A stretch of 64,000 nucleotides of DNA from Earliella scabrosa (GCA_022605405.1 JABYQQ010000002.1:3286001-3350000), one strand, 5' to 3'. Counted from the stretch's first letter, positions 10,895 through 23,316 are shown. Program-made: numbers and translations. The notes: generated by a model not told the origin, from the sequence alone.

Positions 10895-13724
10895 TCACGT
10901 AGGGGGAGCACGCCCGGACCGGACGCTACGACGCTTTGCGGGTGGCTGCTCCAGGGCTTCATTGTTGTGGAGAGAGACCCGCTTCACTCCCGACCGCTCT
11001 TTATCGGGTGAGTAGGAGGGGGGTAGCTGATCGTCCTGCTTGTCTCGGATCGGCCAGGCCAAGGATTTGTCGAGGCAATAGTCGGCAAACATCTTGATGA
11101 TCGTTTCATGACTTTGCAACCTTGCTGCTAGGCCCTCCAGCTTTGACCTCTCCTCAGGCGCCAACTCCTCAACAGTCCACTCCTCCCGGTCTCGGGCATT
11201 CGAACCTTGGATGTTCATCGTCTCCGTGAACCAGTTCTCGTAGCCCGCGGCATTCTCGTCCTCTTCCTCAACCATAGCCAGGCTGGTTACGACAGAGGCG
11301 TCTACGGTGTCAGCCGAGTCCACGTTGCAGAGCACGTAATACGCATGGATGGGCCGCAGGAAGCCACGAATGAGCCCATTGATCGGATGGTCGTTCGTCT
11401 TATCATCCTGCGAGGGCGCTGACAGCTCAGCATCGTCTGTGGACCCGAGCGTAGTTTGATGCGCATCCGGATCCTTGCTGTCGTTCTGTGGGGACAACGA
11501 GGATGACGCAGGGGCGTCGCGGCGTCCTTCGACCGGTTCGACACTGGCGTCCGACACTGGCGCAGCGTCTACGGTGGAGTCACCGCGGGCGGTGAGGTCA
11601 CCGCACGGCGGAGCGGAGGAGGCCTCCGTGTGGGTATCCTTGTCGTTGAGGACAGCGGATTGAGAGGGCGCAGGTGGAATCGGTGGGGGTGAGCGGAAGA
11701 ACTTGAGTGCGGTGTTCGAGCCATTGACGCGGATGACACCAATGTTCACCGCGGCCCATTTGGTATCACCGCAGTAGTATTCACCGTCCGCTTGGACGAA
11801 ACCGTCGAAGTAGTCGTTGATGAACTGGCCTAGATCGATGCAGTTGTGGGGGAGGTATCGCAGCGCGTAGTAGAGCAGCAGATGGAACCACGACTCCATC
11901 TCGTCCTCGATCAGAATCCTCTTGCACGGATCCTTCAAGGCGTGCGCAGACATGAATTGCCAGGTGCCCTAGAGTTCGTGGGACTTAGTAACGTATCAGT
12001 CACCCGATTACGACAGGACTTACTGTACGATCGGGTTGCCTTGGGCCTTCAGAATCATCGTTCATTCTCTTCGATAGCTCCCAGTCGGCGAGAATACCAA
12101 TCCGGCTAACTTTCAGTTTACCGTCCGGACCGATAGTCTCCACGGTATGTATGAGAACGTTGCCGTCGCTGATATCTCTATGGATGATACCCTTCTTATA
12201 TGCACCCCAGTGCGCTATGCGATGGACGTTAGTGATGATATGGACTATATGACCTTGAGACTTACCAGAGATACACATGGCGAGAAGGGCAATCAATTCG
12301 CGTCCATTTCGGAAGCTACTCATTGGCAGGCCGACTTCCTTGACTACCATGCGGTAGTGCCGATGAGTCTTGAAGGGACACCCTGCGTGGTTGGACGGGT
12401 GTTGTTCGCGCCAGACAGTCTGGGTTTGCGTCTCCTGATCCTCGACGTCGCCGTGGCATACAAGCGTGGGGATATTCGTGACCTTCCCTGTCGTCGGATC
12501 ATTCAGATGAGCGAGTATGTCACCTTCGCGCTCTATCCGTTCGTGTGCGACTCGCCAGCAGTCCTTCAGATAGACGAATGGTCCGTCTTGATCTGCGAGA
12601 TCGATAGCAACATAGCCGCGAGTGCCGCGGCCCGCGAGACCAGAAGCGATGAAGTGAGGGGCACCAACAAGGAATCCACGATCGCCGATGTTCATCCTCC
12701 ACCACGCCGGATCCTTCAGAGAGTCTTGGAACATACGCCGGGCATCCTCGCCGACGACAAGGCTAGTGCCCTTCAGCGTGCGAGGGGTGTCGCGTCGACG
12801 AACCATGAGCTTGTACTCAGGGCTGTCGACAAGTACAGGGACGACGGTCAGGTCGTGACCACGCTGCTGGGGAGTCATTCGAGCGAACCGCCAGAGGAAC
12901 CGGCCCAGGATCGCGGAGTCGGTCTTGTAGTTGAACTTCTCAGTCACGACTGTGCCGGACCTATCCCACCGGATGATACGAGCCATGTCGCCGAAGAAGA
13001 TGACGGTGAAGTGGTGGGTTCGATGCTGTTTGTCGAAGACGACGGTGGAGTAGGATTGGATCTGACCGAGGTTGTCCTTGCGCCTGTCGGCGGCGGGCTG
13101 GAAGTCGGGAGTGTCGTCATCGTAGGGGTCGTCTTGAACGGGTTCTGGTTTGACCTCGAGAGACAGCTCCATTGCGCCCCACTTGGTCTGTTCTGTCTCC
13201 AAGGGGGCTTGATCTGCGAAGTACATGGCTCCGTCTATCCTTTGCTTCGTCTTCTCGGTGGGATCGGGCTTGTTGGGGGTAGCGACGCAGGTGTAACCAG
13301 GGGTAAGGCCCGAGTCGTTGATAGCACCCATCTAACCAGCCCGGTCAGTGTTGGTTGGCTAGAGAGGTCGTGCCACGCCACATACCAATGGATTGTACAT
13401 GCCAGACTCCGGACCCTTGTTCGGCACTTGACTAAAGTCGATGGTAAACTGTGCGTCATCTGCAGGCTCGTCTTCATCGGCGGGAGTTGGAACGAATTTG
13501 CGCAGCATGTATGCGACGGGAACCATGACAGTCTTGCCGTCCATGCTGAGTCGAATACCTGTTCGAGTATCCTTGACACGGCGGCGAGAGACTGCTGCGA
13601 TTTGAGGGGTGCGGGAGCCGTATCGTGAGTTTCTCTTGACGGGGGAGTCTTTGAGCTTGGGGTTGGGGGTCCGGAAAGCCGGTTTGGAGGACGATGAGGT
13701 CTGAGGTTTGGGCTGGGAGGGCAT
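10895..13724 (-). CDS. FunK1 fungal-type protein kinase A
   Basis: A four-exon kinase of the FunK1 family (Pfam Pkinase_fungal), which is expanded in agaricomycetes. The N-terminus is basic and low complexity, then PVAYMLRKFVPTPADEDEP. The large second exon has GAINDSGLTPGYTCVATPN, HRTHHFTVIFFGDMARIIRW, PHFIASGLAGRGTRGYVAID and IPTLVCHGDVED. The core lysine is in HYRMVVKEVGLPMSSFRNGR. The third exon holds the catalytic loop KGIIHRDISDGNVLI and the metal-binding segment GILADWELSKR. The last exon starts GTWQFMSAHAL and includes ESWFHLLLYYALRYLPHNC, then an acidic linker and a basic tail with PPAKRRSVRS, a possible nuclear signal. All kinase motifs are present and the frame is open, so this is the one intact left-side copy. 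A 493-codon plus-strand ORF over it is a shadow. Confidence 0.88.
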
Positions 13725-14618
13725 GGTTAGGCGGTCGTGGAGATGGTGGTTGAATGGTAAGGGACTTACGCGGTGTGTCTGAGTTTATATACGCAGCCCA
13801 AGCAAAGCGTGATCGGTTATTGTTGGCTGAATGAGGAGGTCACCACTGAGCCCTACAAAGGATGTTGTGGTCAGGTTCGAATCTTTGCCGCCCGTGACGC
13901 CTCCGGTTTGTGACTTTCAGGCGCCCGCTTTGTGGCACACCAATAGGCGCCCAGGTGACGCTACTCTGTAACACACCGAAATATTGCAGCGACGCTTGAC
14001 ATGAAACAAAACCTCAACGTTGACGATCTACACACTGTCTCGGGCGGCCAGTGGGATGGCAGTGGAATCGAGACTGCGAGTGTGCTTACCCCGGGAGGAG
14101 AATTGGCCGACTTGGACTTGGTCGTTCAAAGTGAGCAGGAGAGACTCAACGGCATTCTGTCCCACTTTTGTGCCTATGATCGCGCATGCTACGTAACACA
14201 ATATTTCTACCAGAGTAAGCATTTGACGTGCCGATGGAGCCGTTCAGATGTGTTGCAAGCTCGAGTCGCCTCCGATTGCCCGCCGACGCACGGACCAAGT
14301 ACTAATCATAGCTAGTACTACTATTCAACACGACGGCGTGGCGGTTGTAGTGAACAAGGTATACGGTTAACTTGAGACAATTGTCAGGTTGCAGGCAAAT
14401 AGTCGCTAGCACTCGCCTCTATCAAGCCTCGGAAGATGGTAACGACACAAACCCATGAACTAGATCGCCAGCCAAGTGACACCAAGTTCCGATAGATGAG
14501 CCTACATATTGCACATTGAATCCGTGGTACATATGCTAGTACTTAAGGTTCCACCCGAGTGATTAGTCCGGGATACGACAACACGCATCTCCACTACATA
14601 GCTCCATGCTCCTAGACA
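13725..14618. other. Region between FunK1-A and FunK1-B, no confident gene
   Basis: About 890 bp. The first 60-100 bp after 13725 are the promoter and 5' UTR of FunK1-A. An ORF of 104 codons on the plus strand at 14001-14315 resembles no family I know. The rest has no coding signal. The inverted-duplication homology to the right arm starts near 14600. Confidence 0.5.
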
Positions 14619-17576
14619 TCACATCGAACGATCGACTCCACGTCGGCTACGACGCTTCGCCAGGGGAGCCTCCGAGTCGTCAAATTGCGAGTCGTGCATA
14701 GATACCCGCTTGGATCCCGCAGAAGCCGGGGCATCGTCCTTGAGTCGTCGGTATTTCTTGTTTAGCTGGTCAGGAAGTTTGTCGTTGTCAGGCCATCTCG
14801 CCTCCTCCTTCGTGAAGTGCTTCACGAACATGGCCAGGATGCTCTTCTGTTGGGCCAGTTTCGCGGCGTTTTTCTCATGCTCTTTCCTCTGCGCGGGCGT
14901 CAGCGAGGTTGCCTTCTCCCCGCCCTTCTCCATCTCCTCGTCCTCCTTTGCCGTCTTGGCTAGCTCGGCGAACCATTGGTTCGTGCGAACGACCTGCTCT
15001 GAACCGTCGGCTGAGCTGACAGGTATGTGTGGGGGGGCGATGGTCGGAGCGTTGATCGCTGTCTCCGCGTGTAGCGTGTAGTGAGATTGAAGCAATTCCA
15101 GGAAGTCTTTGACAAGACCATTGATTGGATGGATGTGCTTGGAATCCGAGCGAACGAGAGCAGGGATGTTGAGAGTATTGGGAAGGAGAAAAGTCAACTC
15201 CCCATGGCTAAGCCAGATCATTCCGACATTCATCGCCGCCTTCTTGGCGACTCCACAACAGTATTCCCCGTCATCCTTCATGTAGTCGTCGAAGTACCTC
15301 ACGACGAATTGGCCGACGTCATGACAATTGTGTGGAAGGAAGCGAACGGCGAACCAGATGAGGAGGTGAAGGAACGATTCCATCATCAGGAGTTCGCCGA
15401 ATCACTTAAGCCAATTAGGAGCCATTATGAGGCAATTAAGCTCCCTTAACGCCATTACTCAACCCATAAAAGGAAGGAGAAAAAGCGCCAGAACACTGCC
15501 ACCAGGAGCTTAATGGCTGCAAAACAGCCTCTCGCGGCGGCTTCATTGCGGACACAAAACGAACCCGTGCGCTCTCAAAATTTGTAGACCAACTCTCCAA
15601 GCCATGAACAAAGGCCGTGCAAAGTTCGAGCCGGATGCGCTTACTCAGCGTCCGGCAAACGAGCGCGCTTTACGGGTCCCAGATAATAATTGAAATAAGC
15701 GCGAAATAATGGGCATAAGTGATTCGGCGAACTCCTGATGATCTCATCGGTTATTTCCACGTTCTTCCCAAGATTGTCCAGAATAAGGGCGGACAGGAAT
15801 TGCCATGTACCCTATGGTATACACGTCAATCTTCACGTCGCTGACGAAAGAGGAGTACCACTCACTGTGCGGTCGGGCTGACGGGGACCGTCGTCGTCGT
15901 CCACGTACTTCGATAGCTCCCAATCAGTCAACATGCCGTTGCGCGCAGTTTGAAATTTGCCATGTTCATCCACGAACTCCTCGACGAAGATGAGCACATT
16001 TCCGGCGCTGATGTCTCGGTGTATGATGCCCTTTTTGTAGGCTCCAAGATGCGCTGAGAACGAAGAGTAAGCGACTTGTTGTATCGAGTAGCACGTTTAC
16101 GACCCACCATTGATACACCCAGCGAGTAAGTAGACAAGCTCCTTCCCATTGCGGAAGTACGACATCGGTAGCCCGACTTCCTTCACCACAATGCGGTAGT
16201 GGCGATGCGTCTTCAGGCGACACTTTTCCCCGGGATTCTGCTCCTGCCAGACGTCCTGCGATATGGTGACTTGATCCTCTACATCCCCATGACACACAAG
16301 CGTAGGGATCCCCTCGATCTTCCCTGTCGCTGGATCGTTGAGGACCTCCAAAGTCTCGCCCTCGGGTTTGATCCTCTCGGCCACCACTCGCCAGCAGTCC
16401 TTGAGGAATACGAAGGGGCCATCGAGATCGTCACAGTCAAGAGCAACGTAACCTCTTGTGCCACGACCAGCGAGACCAGACGCGATGAAGTGAGGGTTGC
16501 CGGTGAGGAAATAACGCGCAGTGGGACCATCGCCGACCTTCAACTTCCACCGCTCCGCCAGATTCGCGAGCAACGCTTTGAATAGGCGTCGGGCATGCTC
16601 TTGGTAGGCGTGCTTCCCAATCTTCCGTGGTTCGTCTGCGCGTCGCGTCATGGCTCGATACTCCTCGGACTCGGTAACAAGGAATGTCGCCGTGGGGTCG
16701 TAGCCGCGCTGCGTGTCGCACAGACGAGCGATGCGCCAGAAGAACCTTCCGAGCATATGCGGGTTCTCCACATAGTTGAACTTCCGGGTGACGACCACCC
16801 CAGCACGATCCCACCGGACGAGACGAGCCATATTCCCGAAGATGATAGCGGTGAAGAGATGGGTGCGATGTTGCTTGGCACAGACGAGGGCGCAGTAGGA
16901 GAGAATCTGCCCCAGATTCTCCTTGCGATGACCGCTAGTTGGTTCGAAATCCTTCGCATCGTCATCGAAAGGGTCGTCCTTTGCGTCGTCTGGTTTGAGC
17001 TCGATGGGAACGTCGACAGCCGCCCAGTTGGCGTTCTCCTCAGAGAGGCTCGGCGCATGATCAGTGCGATACATTGCGCAGTCGACACGCTGCTTCGACG
17101 GGTCGGTAGCATCGACCTTGTTCGCCGTTTTCACAATGATGAATCCGGTGTCCTCCAACCACGCCTTGTTCATCGCACTGGCCTGCCAAGCAGTCAGTGG
17201 TCCGGACTGGTGTGTACTAGGACAGTGTGAGACGTACCAGCTTATCATATGTCTTGGACTCCGGTCTTTTGATGCCACCGAATTCGAAGGCGGCAGAGAG
17301 CTCGTCGTCGTCGGGTTCGTCCTCGTCTCGGAGTTCTGGTTCGGGGACAAAACGCTCCATCCAAGGTTCGTAATCAAGTAGCACCACCTTGCCATGCATA
17401 CTGATCCTGTGTCCTCTTTGCTGCTCGTCTGCAAGAAGTTCCGCAATGCCGGTGAGATGTGTCGAGTTGTGGGCAGTGTTCTTCCCGATGGGGCTCGCGT
17501 TGCTCGGTGGTTTGGGATTGTCGGAGGGGGGAGGTGTGCGACTGCCACCGGCTCTGCTAGAAGCTGGGTCAGCCAT
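14619..17576 (-). pseudogene. FunK1-type kinase B, broken by a MITE in its last exon
   Basis: A FunK1 kinase distinct from A and C. Exon 1 begins MADPASSRAGGSRTPPPSDN and ends in RPESKTYDKL. Exon 2 carries NPHFIASGLAGRGTRGYVAL, IPTLVCHGDVEDQ and the lysine motif HYRIVVKEVGLPMSYFRNGK. Exon 3 has KGIIHRDISAGNVLI and GMLTDWELSKYV. Exon 4 starts GTWQFLSALILDNLG. A 357-bp element at 15384-15740 sits inside exon 4, just after the codons for TDE. Reading through it gives a stop within about 35 codons, so the C-terminal part (ESFLHLLIWFAVRFLPHNC to the tail KRRSRRGVDRSM) is cut off. Apart from that insertion the frame is open. The kinase core could still be made as a truncated protein. Confidence 0.85.
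15384..15740. mobile_element. 357-bp MITE with perfect terminal inverted repeats
   Basis: Its ends are perfect inverted repeats of 25 bp beginning CATCAGGAGTTCGCCGAATC. Comparison with the uninterrupted copy (near 47735 on the plus strand) shows that the target has one AT dinucleotide where the insertion has AT on both sides, so the target-site duplication is 2 bp. The element has no coding capacity. The termini begin CATCAGG, as do those of the 1.9-kb element at 18975-20871. The transposase superfamily is not established; 2-bp duplications occur in several DNA-transposon groups. Confidence 0.92.
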
Positions 17577-17684
17577 AGTGTCCGTATGGTAGTGTGGCAG
17601 AGGATAAGAGGCAGGCAAGGGAGAGACGGATGGTTGGGGGAGGTGTGGTTGGAGTTGTGAATGGTGGTGGTAGAGATGAACATA

Positions 17685-18252
17685 CTAGCATGACCCCGGA
17701 AGTGACACAGGAAACCCCCATCTTCTGATCCCTGTCCCTCCTGACATCCGATAAGCCTCAAACTTCACAGTCGTATTCGCATTGCACGCGTTCATGTTCC
17801 CTCAAAATTTGGAGGGGATCCGTTGAGAAATAGGCTCGCGATCTGGGATTCGGTGGTCTGACCCCAGAAGTGACACACATCCCGGGTCAGGCCTCGCGAG
17901 CTCACTGCTCATGTCCCCGTGCACATTTTGCCCTCGGAGAAAATTTCCTTCTGTTCGCTACCTGTATGAAAATACTCAGTGAACATTTGAAGAGGCAGCG
18001 ATGAGGCATTCGTGTGGTAGAATGCAAACATTCGGTGATCAACCGGGTTAAGGCATCCTCGCTCCATTCTTACTTAACTATCTCTTCCAAATCGCAACCC
18101 CTCTTCTCAAAAAGTTACAGAGGTGTATTCGGGACATAGACGCACTCCCTTCCAGACTTTGACAGGTCAGAGTGGCCTGCAGGGCAGCCCATGAACGTTT
18201 GTGTCGCATCTGGGGTCACCCGGCGCTTGTGTCGCATCCCGGGTCATGCTAG
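17685..18252. mobile_element. 568-bp MITE in the promoter of FunK1-B, TA target duplication
   Basis: Terminal repeats begin CTAGCATGACCCCGGAAGTG on the left and match the reverse complement of the right end with a few differences. TA flanks both sides (17683-17684 and 18253-18254). The right-arm copy at about 45809 has a single TA at the same site, so the empty site is preserved. Internal stretches repeat GTGACACA and the reverse GTGTCGCA near both ends. No ORF of note. It lies about 108 bp upstream of the FunK1-B start. The TA duplication fits Tc1/mariner-like or similar elements. Confidence 0.88.
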
Positions 18253-18819
18253 TACAGTTAGACGCTTCCGTGGCCCTTTAACCAGTTCCGGAGCCAATTG
18301 TTGCACCAAAGCGGTGTTCCAAACAAGGGGACAATGGGATGTGCCGCGCGAGTCACGCGACGTTCAAAGTCGCGAGTGATGGTGGTGGTTAGAAACCAAG
18401 TTGAACTGGCGCCTATTCTGTCAGCACGTGCTGGCCACGCTCAACAGGCGCCCGAAGTTACGCTTGGACTCCCGAGCTCCGGGCTGTTGGACGAATCTGC
18501 CTGAAGACTACCACTGATATTAATATTGTTCGTGATACATTACAGGTAAGACAGCCCCGTGGCTGGCTTCAAGTTTGTTAGATAAAGAGAGTGGCAGCCT
18601 GAGGTATCATGTACTACTAGTAGTACTTACTGGGCGTGGCGACTTCCGGCGCAGAACAGCCCTCGGCCCAGACGCTCCTGCCAGTGCACCGTGTTCCGAA
18701 GCTTGGCGGAGACGAGTACTACACGGTATACTTACCTGGCAGGAAGGCCTACAGGATCGTACATTATAAGGACAATGTGAGGAGATACATTGCATCGAAT
18801 GCATCGGATGGGGATGAGG

Positions 18820-21800
18820 TCATGAGAGAGGTGCCTGCGCCGACCGAACGCTACGGCGTTGCGCAGGTGGCTGCTCGAGCGCGTCACCGTTGTGCAGAGA
18901 AACGCGCTTGAGACCCGACCGTTCTCCTCTAGGCTGGTAGGAGGGAAGAAGCTGGTCTTCCTGCTTGTCTCGAACATCAGGGAAAGCCTCCCATGCAAAT
19001 GTCACAACATGTTACGAAATATCATGACAAAGTGGTACTATATTATGACATTTCATCATTATATCCTATGATGGATTATGTGTGCATGTTCGCAGGTCCC
19101 CCATGCAAATGTCATGAAATATTCGTGAAATTTCATGACTATAGCGAGGGTATATACAGGGTATATCATAGCCTTCTCACACAATAGACGACGCACATGC
19201 ATTCGGTTCAGTCAACGAAGGTTCTATTGACACGAGCTAAATGACATGCGTACTACAAGATACTACACTAAGGCGACCTTATAGCACAGTCATGCCCTCC
19301 AGCGCATGCACGTCTCCGCATCAGACGGACACAAACTCGAGCGCGAGCAGCGGAGCCACTCACGCATACATACACACCTTGGATCCAAAAGATTGAGGCG
19401 TGGCCAGTGGATAGGGAGGTGACCACAGAACGCGGCGACAACGTTTGCAGCGACTATATGTTGGGGGAGTACATGAACGGAAACAGGGGTGGTATCACGG
19501 CGGTGGAGACAGACGGGGCATCAGCTTGTGGAACGCGGACATAGGATGATCAAAGAATAACCCACCTTGAGCGACATGAGCTTGCCCATGATTTGCGGGC
19601 GCAGTGCTGGGACGAACTCGGAAGGCTGTGAGTGATAGCGTCAACATTCTTACAACGGTCATCGACGTACAACATACAACATGCCCACAAAGGAGGCGAT
19701 GTAGACCGATGGAGTTGCCGACCATAGGATGGAAGGTCTGCAAGGTCAGGGCGTGAGCTAGGGCAGGACGGAGTAGACGATGTGCTGCACGAGACACGAG
19801 ACATGCCACAACCCAGGCAGAATGTGGGGCGAGGCCGGCGAGGACAGCGGAGACAGTGGGATGCGGGCTTGGACGGGGTAGGTGGACGAGCGCTGGCTAG
19901 GTAAGTGTCGGACAACATAGAGCAGGGCGGAAGCAGCCAAGTCATTCTTACCATGCGTTCCTTCCATCCGTCACTTGATCTTGCCCCGTGTGCTCTTGCG
20001 CCTCCTCTGATGGGCCAAACCGGTGCGTATGCTCACCATGCAGCCGGTACTACCCACTGCAGCGACCGTTCGACGCGTAATGAATGGGCTTGAGCATATG
20101 GGCGTGCAGGAGATGTGTGCGTACAGTCCGCCGCCGCCGAGAAGTGCGAAGTTTGGATTTCGGAAGACTTTGAACTGGGAGAGAAGGGAGGAGGGAGCAG
20201 GCAGGAGGGAGAAGGGAGAAGGGAAGAGGCGGTGACGTGTCTGTTAGCGCCAACGGCCCCATCGCTTGCATGGAGTAAACAGGGACAAATAAAGGACTTC
20301 GCGCCAATTCAAGTTTGCACTGCAGCCTCGTCCGACTCCTTGTACGTCCTCCGAGTCCCAGGAGCGTACTGACGTATGAGCGATACTACACTGGTAATAC
20401 TATTAACGGGTGCTGTGCTTACAGATCTCTCAGGCTCAGGCTCGCCAGTATACCTTAGCCGTTCACTAGTTGTTCATACTAAGTACAATAAGTACTTACT
20501 TACCATAGAACCATTTAGTTCTTTGTTGTCTGACTCCACACTTTAGAATGTTCCAAAGATCCGGATGTATAGGTGGACAAAGGACGCGTATATACACTGA
20601 TGAGGAGGCCAGGCGCTTCGTCTTCCATATTTGGACTCGGATGACCCCGAGTCGCCTCAAGCGTTGCGCCCAACCTTCCATCCGCTCTCGCAATTAGATC
20701 TTCATAATTCAGATTCGTGGGCATTTTTCTATTATTTGCCATATTCTACAGATATATGTCAACTATATTCTCGGTGTTCATAATATGTACCAATATTCCA
20801 TGAAATTTCACGACATTTGTCAACATTGTGCTGTTATGTCATGACATGTGCATGGGAGGCTTTTCCTGATGAATCGGCCAAGCTAGCTGCCTGTTGAGGA
20901 AGTACTTGCCGAACATCTTCATGATCGCTTCGTGGCTTTGTAGCTGAGCCGCGCACACTTCCAAAGCCGCCTTCTGCTCGGCCGTCAATTCCTCCGCCGC
21001 ATTGTCCGCCTGCTGCGCGTCGGCCTTGAAGCTTGAGTTGCTGAATGTCCACAATGCTTGCAAACATGGCGTGGCAATCCTGGATGAATGGATCTGATTC
21101 GTCCAGCTCCACGACTGGAGGCAGAGCACCGCCTCGAGGAGTGATGTCAACCGCGCTCGAAGCCCTGCACAGCACGTAGTACGTATGGATGGCTTTGAGA
21201 AACTCGCGTATAAGCCCGTTGATCGGGTGGTCGTTCTTCGGATCCTCCTCGAAAGGCAAGGGCTGAGGCTCGTGGGGCTCCAGGTCGGCTCCGTGCTTGT
21301 GTGAACTGCTCGGGACATCTTCAGTCGATGATTCTGACTCCTCCTCAGAACCTTCGACTGGGGCGATGGTCGCGGTCGACGCAGCGGTAGTCTCTGGCGG
21401 CGTGGCGGCGTTGTCGTTGCCGTTTTCGACGGCTCTGGGCTGAACGGGGGCGGATGGTATCGGTGGGGGCGAGCGGAAGAACTTGAGAGAGGTGTTCCCG
21501 TCGACGAAGATGGCGCCTATGTTCAACGCTGACCATTTGGTATCGCCGCAGTAGTACTCGCCGTTGGCTTCGACGAATCCGTCAAAGTAGTCGTTGATGA
21601 AATGACCGAGGTCGAGGCAGTTGTGGGGAAGGTAGCGCAGTGCGAAGTATAGGAGCAAGTGGAACCACGACTCCATCTCGTCTTCGACGAGCATCCGTTT
21701 GCGTGACAGATTTTTCAGAGCGTGCGCTGACATGAACTGTCAAGTACCCTGCAACATAATCAGTGACGACCTTCACTCGGGATCTAGGAATGCATACCGT

Positions 21801-23316
21801 GCAATCAAGCTGTCTGGGTGTGTCGCCGTCGTCATGCACGCGCTTGGACAGCTCCCAGTCGGCCAGCATACCAATACGGGACACTCTCAGCTTCCCATCG
21901 GGACCGACTGTCTCGACGGGCAGTATGAGAACGTTGCCGTCGCTGATGTCTCCATGGATGATACCCTTCTTGTATGCGCCCCAATGAGCTACAACGGATG
22001 CATCAGACACGGATTGATCGGTCATCATCCAATTGCGAGGACTCACCGGATATACACATAGCAAGTAACCCGAGAAGTGGGCGTCCATTACGGAAGTTGC
22101 TCATAGGTAGGCCCACCTCCTTGACGACCATGCGGTAGTGTCGGTGCGTCTTGAAAGGGCACTCTGTGTCCGGATATCGCTCCCTCCACACAGTCTGGGT
22201 TTGCGTCTCCTGATCCTCGACGTCGCCGTGGCATACAAGCATGGGGATGTTCGTGACCTCGCCTGTCGTCGGATCATTGAGATAAGCGAGTATGTCACCT
22301 TCGCGCTCTATACGCTCGTGTGCGACTCGCCAACAGTCCTTCAGGTAGACGAACGGTCCGTCTTGATCTTCAAGGTCGATAGCAACATAGCCACGAGTGC
22401 CGCGGCCCGCGAGACCAGAAGCGATGAAGTGAGGGGCACCAACAAGGAAACCGCGATCGCCGATGTTCATCCTCCACCACGCCGGATCCCTCAGAGAGTC
22501 TTTGAACATACGCCGGGCATCCTCGCCGACGACAAGGCTAGTGCCCTTCAGCGTGCGAGGGGTGTCGCGTCGACGAACCATGAGCTTGTACTCCGGGCTG
22601 TCGACAAGTACAGGAACGACGGTCAGGTCGTGACCACACTGCTGGGGAGTCATTCGAGAGAAGCGCCAAAGGAACCGGCCCAGGATCGCGGAGTCGGTCT
22701 TGTAGTTGAACTTCTCAGTCACGACTGTGCCGGACCTATCCCACCGGATGATACGAGCCATGTCGCCAAAGAATAGCACGGTGAAGTGGTGGGTTCGATG
22801 CTGCTTGTCGAAGACGAGGGTAGAGTACGATTGGATCTGACCGAGGTGCCTGTCGGCGGCGGGCTGGGACTCAGGAGTGTCGTCGTCGTCGTCGGGATCA
22901 TCATCTTGAACGGACTCTGGTTTGACGTCGAGAGACAGCTCGATTGCGCCCCACTTGGTCTGTTCTGCCTCCGAAGGGGCTTGATCTGCGAAGTACATGG
23001 CTCCGTTGATCCTTTGCTTCGTATCCTCGGTGATATCGAGCTTGTTGGGGGTAGCGACGCAGGTGTAGCCAGGGGTAAGGCCAGAGTCGTTGATAGCGCC
23101 CATCTAACCAGCCCGGTCAGTGTTGGTTGGTTAGAGAGGTCGTGCCACGCCACATACCAATGGTTTGTACATGCCAGACTCCGGACCTTTGTTCGGCACT
23201 CCATTGAAGTCGATGGTGAACGGCGCGTCGTCTGCGGGCTCGTCCTCGTCTGAGGGCGTTGGAACAAACATGTGCATCATGTATGTTGCCGAAACCTCTA
23301 TCGTGTTGACGATCAT
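18820..23316 (-). pseudogene. FunK1-type kinase C, broken by a frameshift and a 1.9-kb insertion
   Basis: Left-arm partner of the intact C' gene at 42650-45243. Exon 1 starts MIVNTIEVSATYMMHMFVPT and ends GPESGMYKPLV. Exon 2 runs from GAINDSGLTPGYTCVATPNK through HYRMVVKEVGLPMSNFRNGR. Exon 3 carries KGIIHGDISDGNVLI and GMLADWELSKRV. Exon 4 begins GTWQFMSAHALKNLS. Two lesions are visible against C'. First, a 7-bp insertion near 21029-21035 shifts the frame after FASIVDIQQLK. Second, a 1897-bp element (18975-20871) splits the exon at LAWPI. The stranded 3' end (LLPSYQPRGERSGLKRVSLH to SAQAPLS) is still recognisable at 18820-18970. The upstream part, including the kinase core, remains open. Confidence 0.87.
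18975..20871. mobile_element. 1.9-kb non-autonomous DNA element inserted in FunK1-C
   Basis: Ends are imperfect inverted repeats: CATCAGGGAAAGCCTCCCAT on the left, and the reverse complement of the right end reads CATCAGGAAAAGCCTCCCAT. The flanking dinucleotide is AA on both sides (18973-18974 and 20872-20873), where the intact C' copy has it once, giving a 2-bp target duplication. Subterminal regions are AT-rich and repeat ATGTCATGACAT-like words on both sides. The middle (about 19480-20400) is GC-richer with short ORFs only, none recognised; it may contain captured host sequence. No transposase was found, so it needs one in trans. Confidence 0.88.

Noticed and set aside
12147..13628. A 493-codon ORF on the plus strand across FunK1-A
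   Set aside because: It is a reading-frame shadow of the minus-strand kinase, which has all family motifs. Similar antisense ORFs recur over every FunK1 copy.
13861..13900. A tRNA-like T-loop, GGTTCGAATC
   Set aside because: No matching acceptor, D or anticodon arms at the right spacing. Treated as chance.
19000..20800. Possible genes inside the 1.9-kb insertion
   Set aside because: Only short ORFs of low quality were seen; no transposase motif was found.
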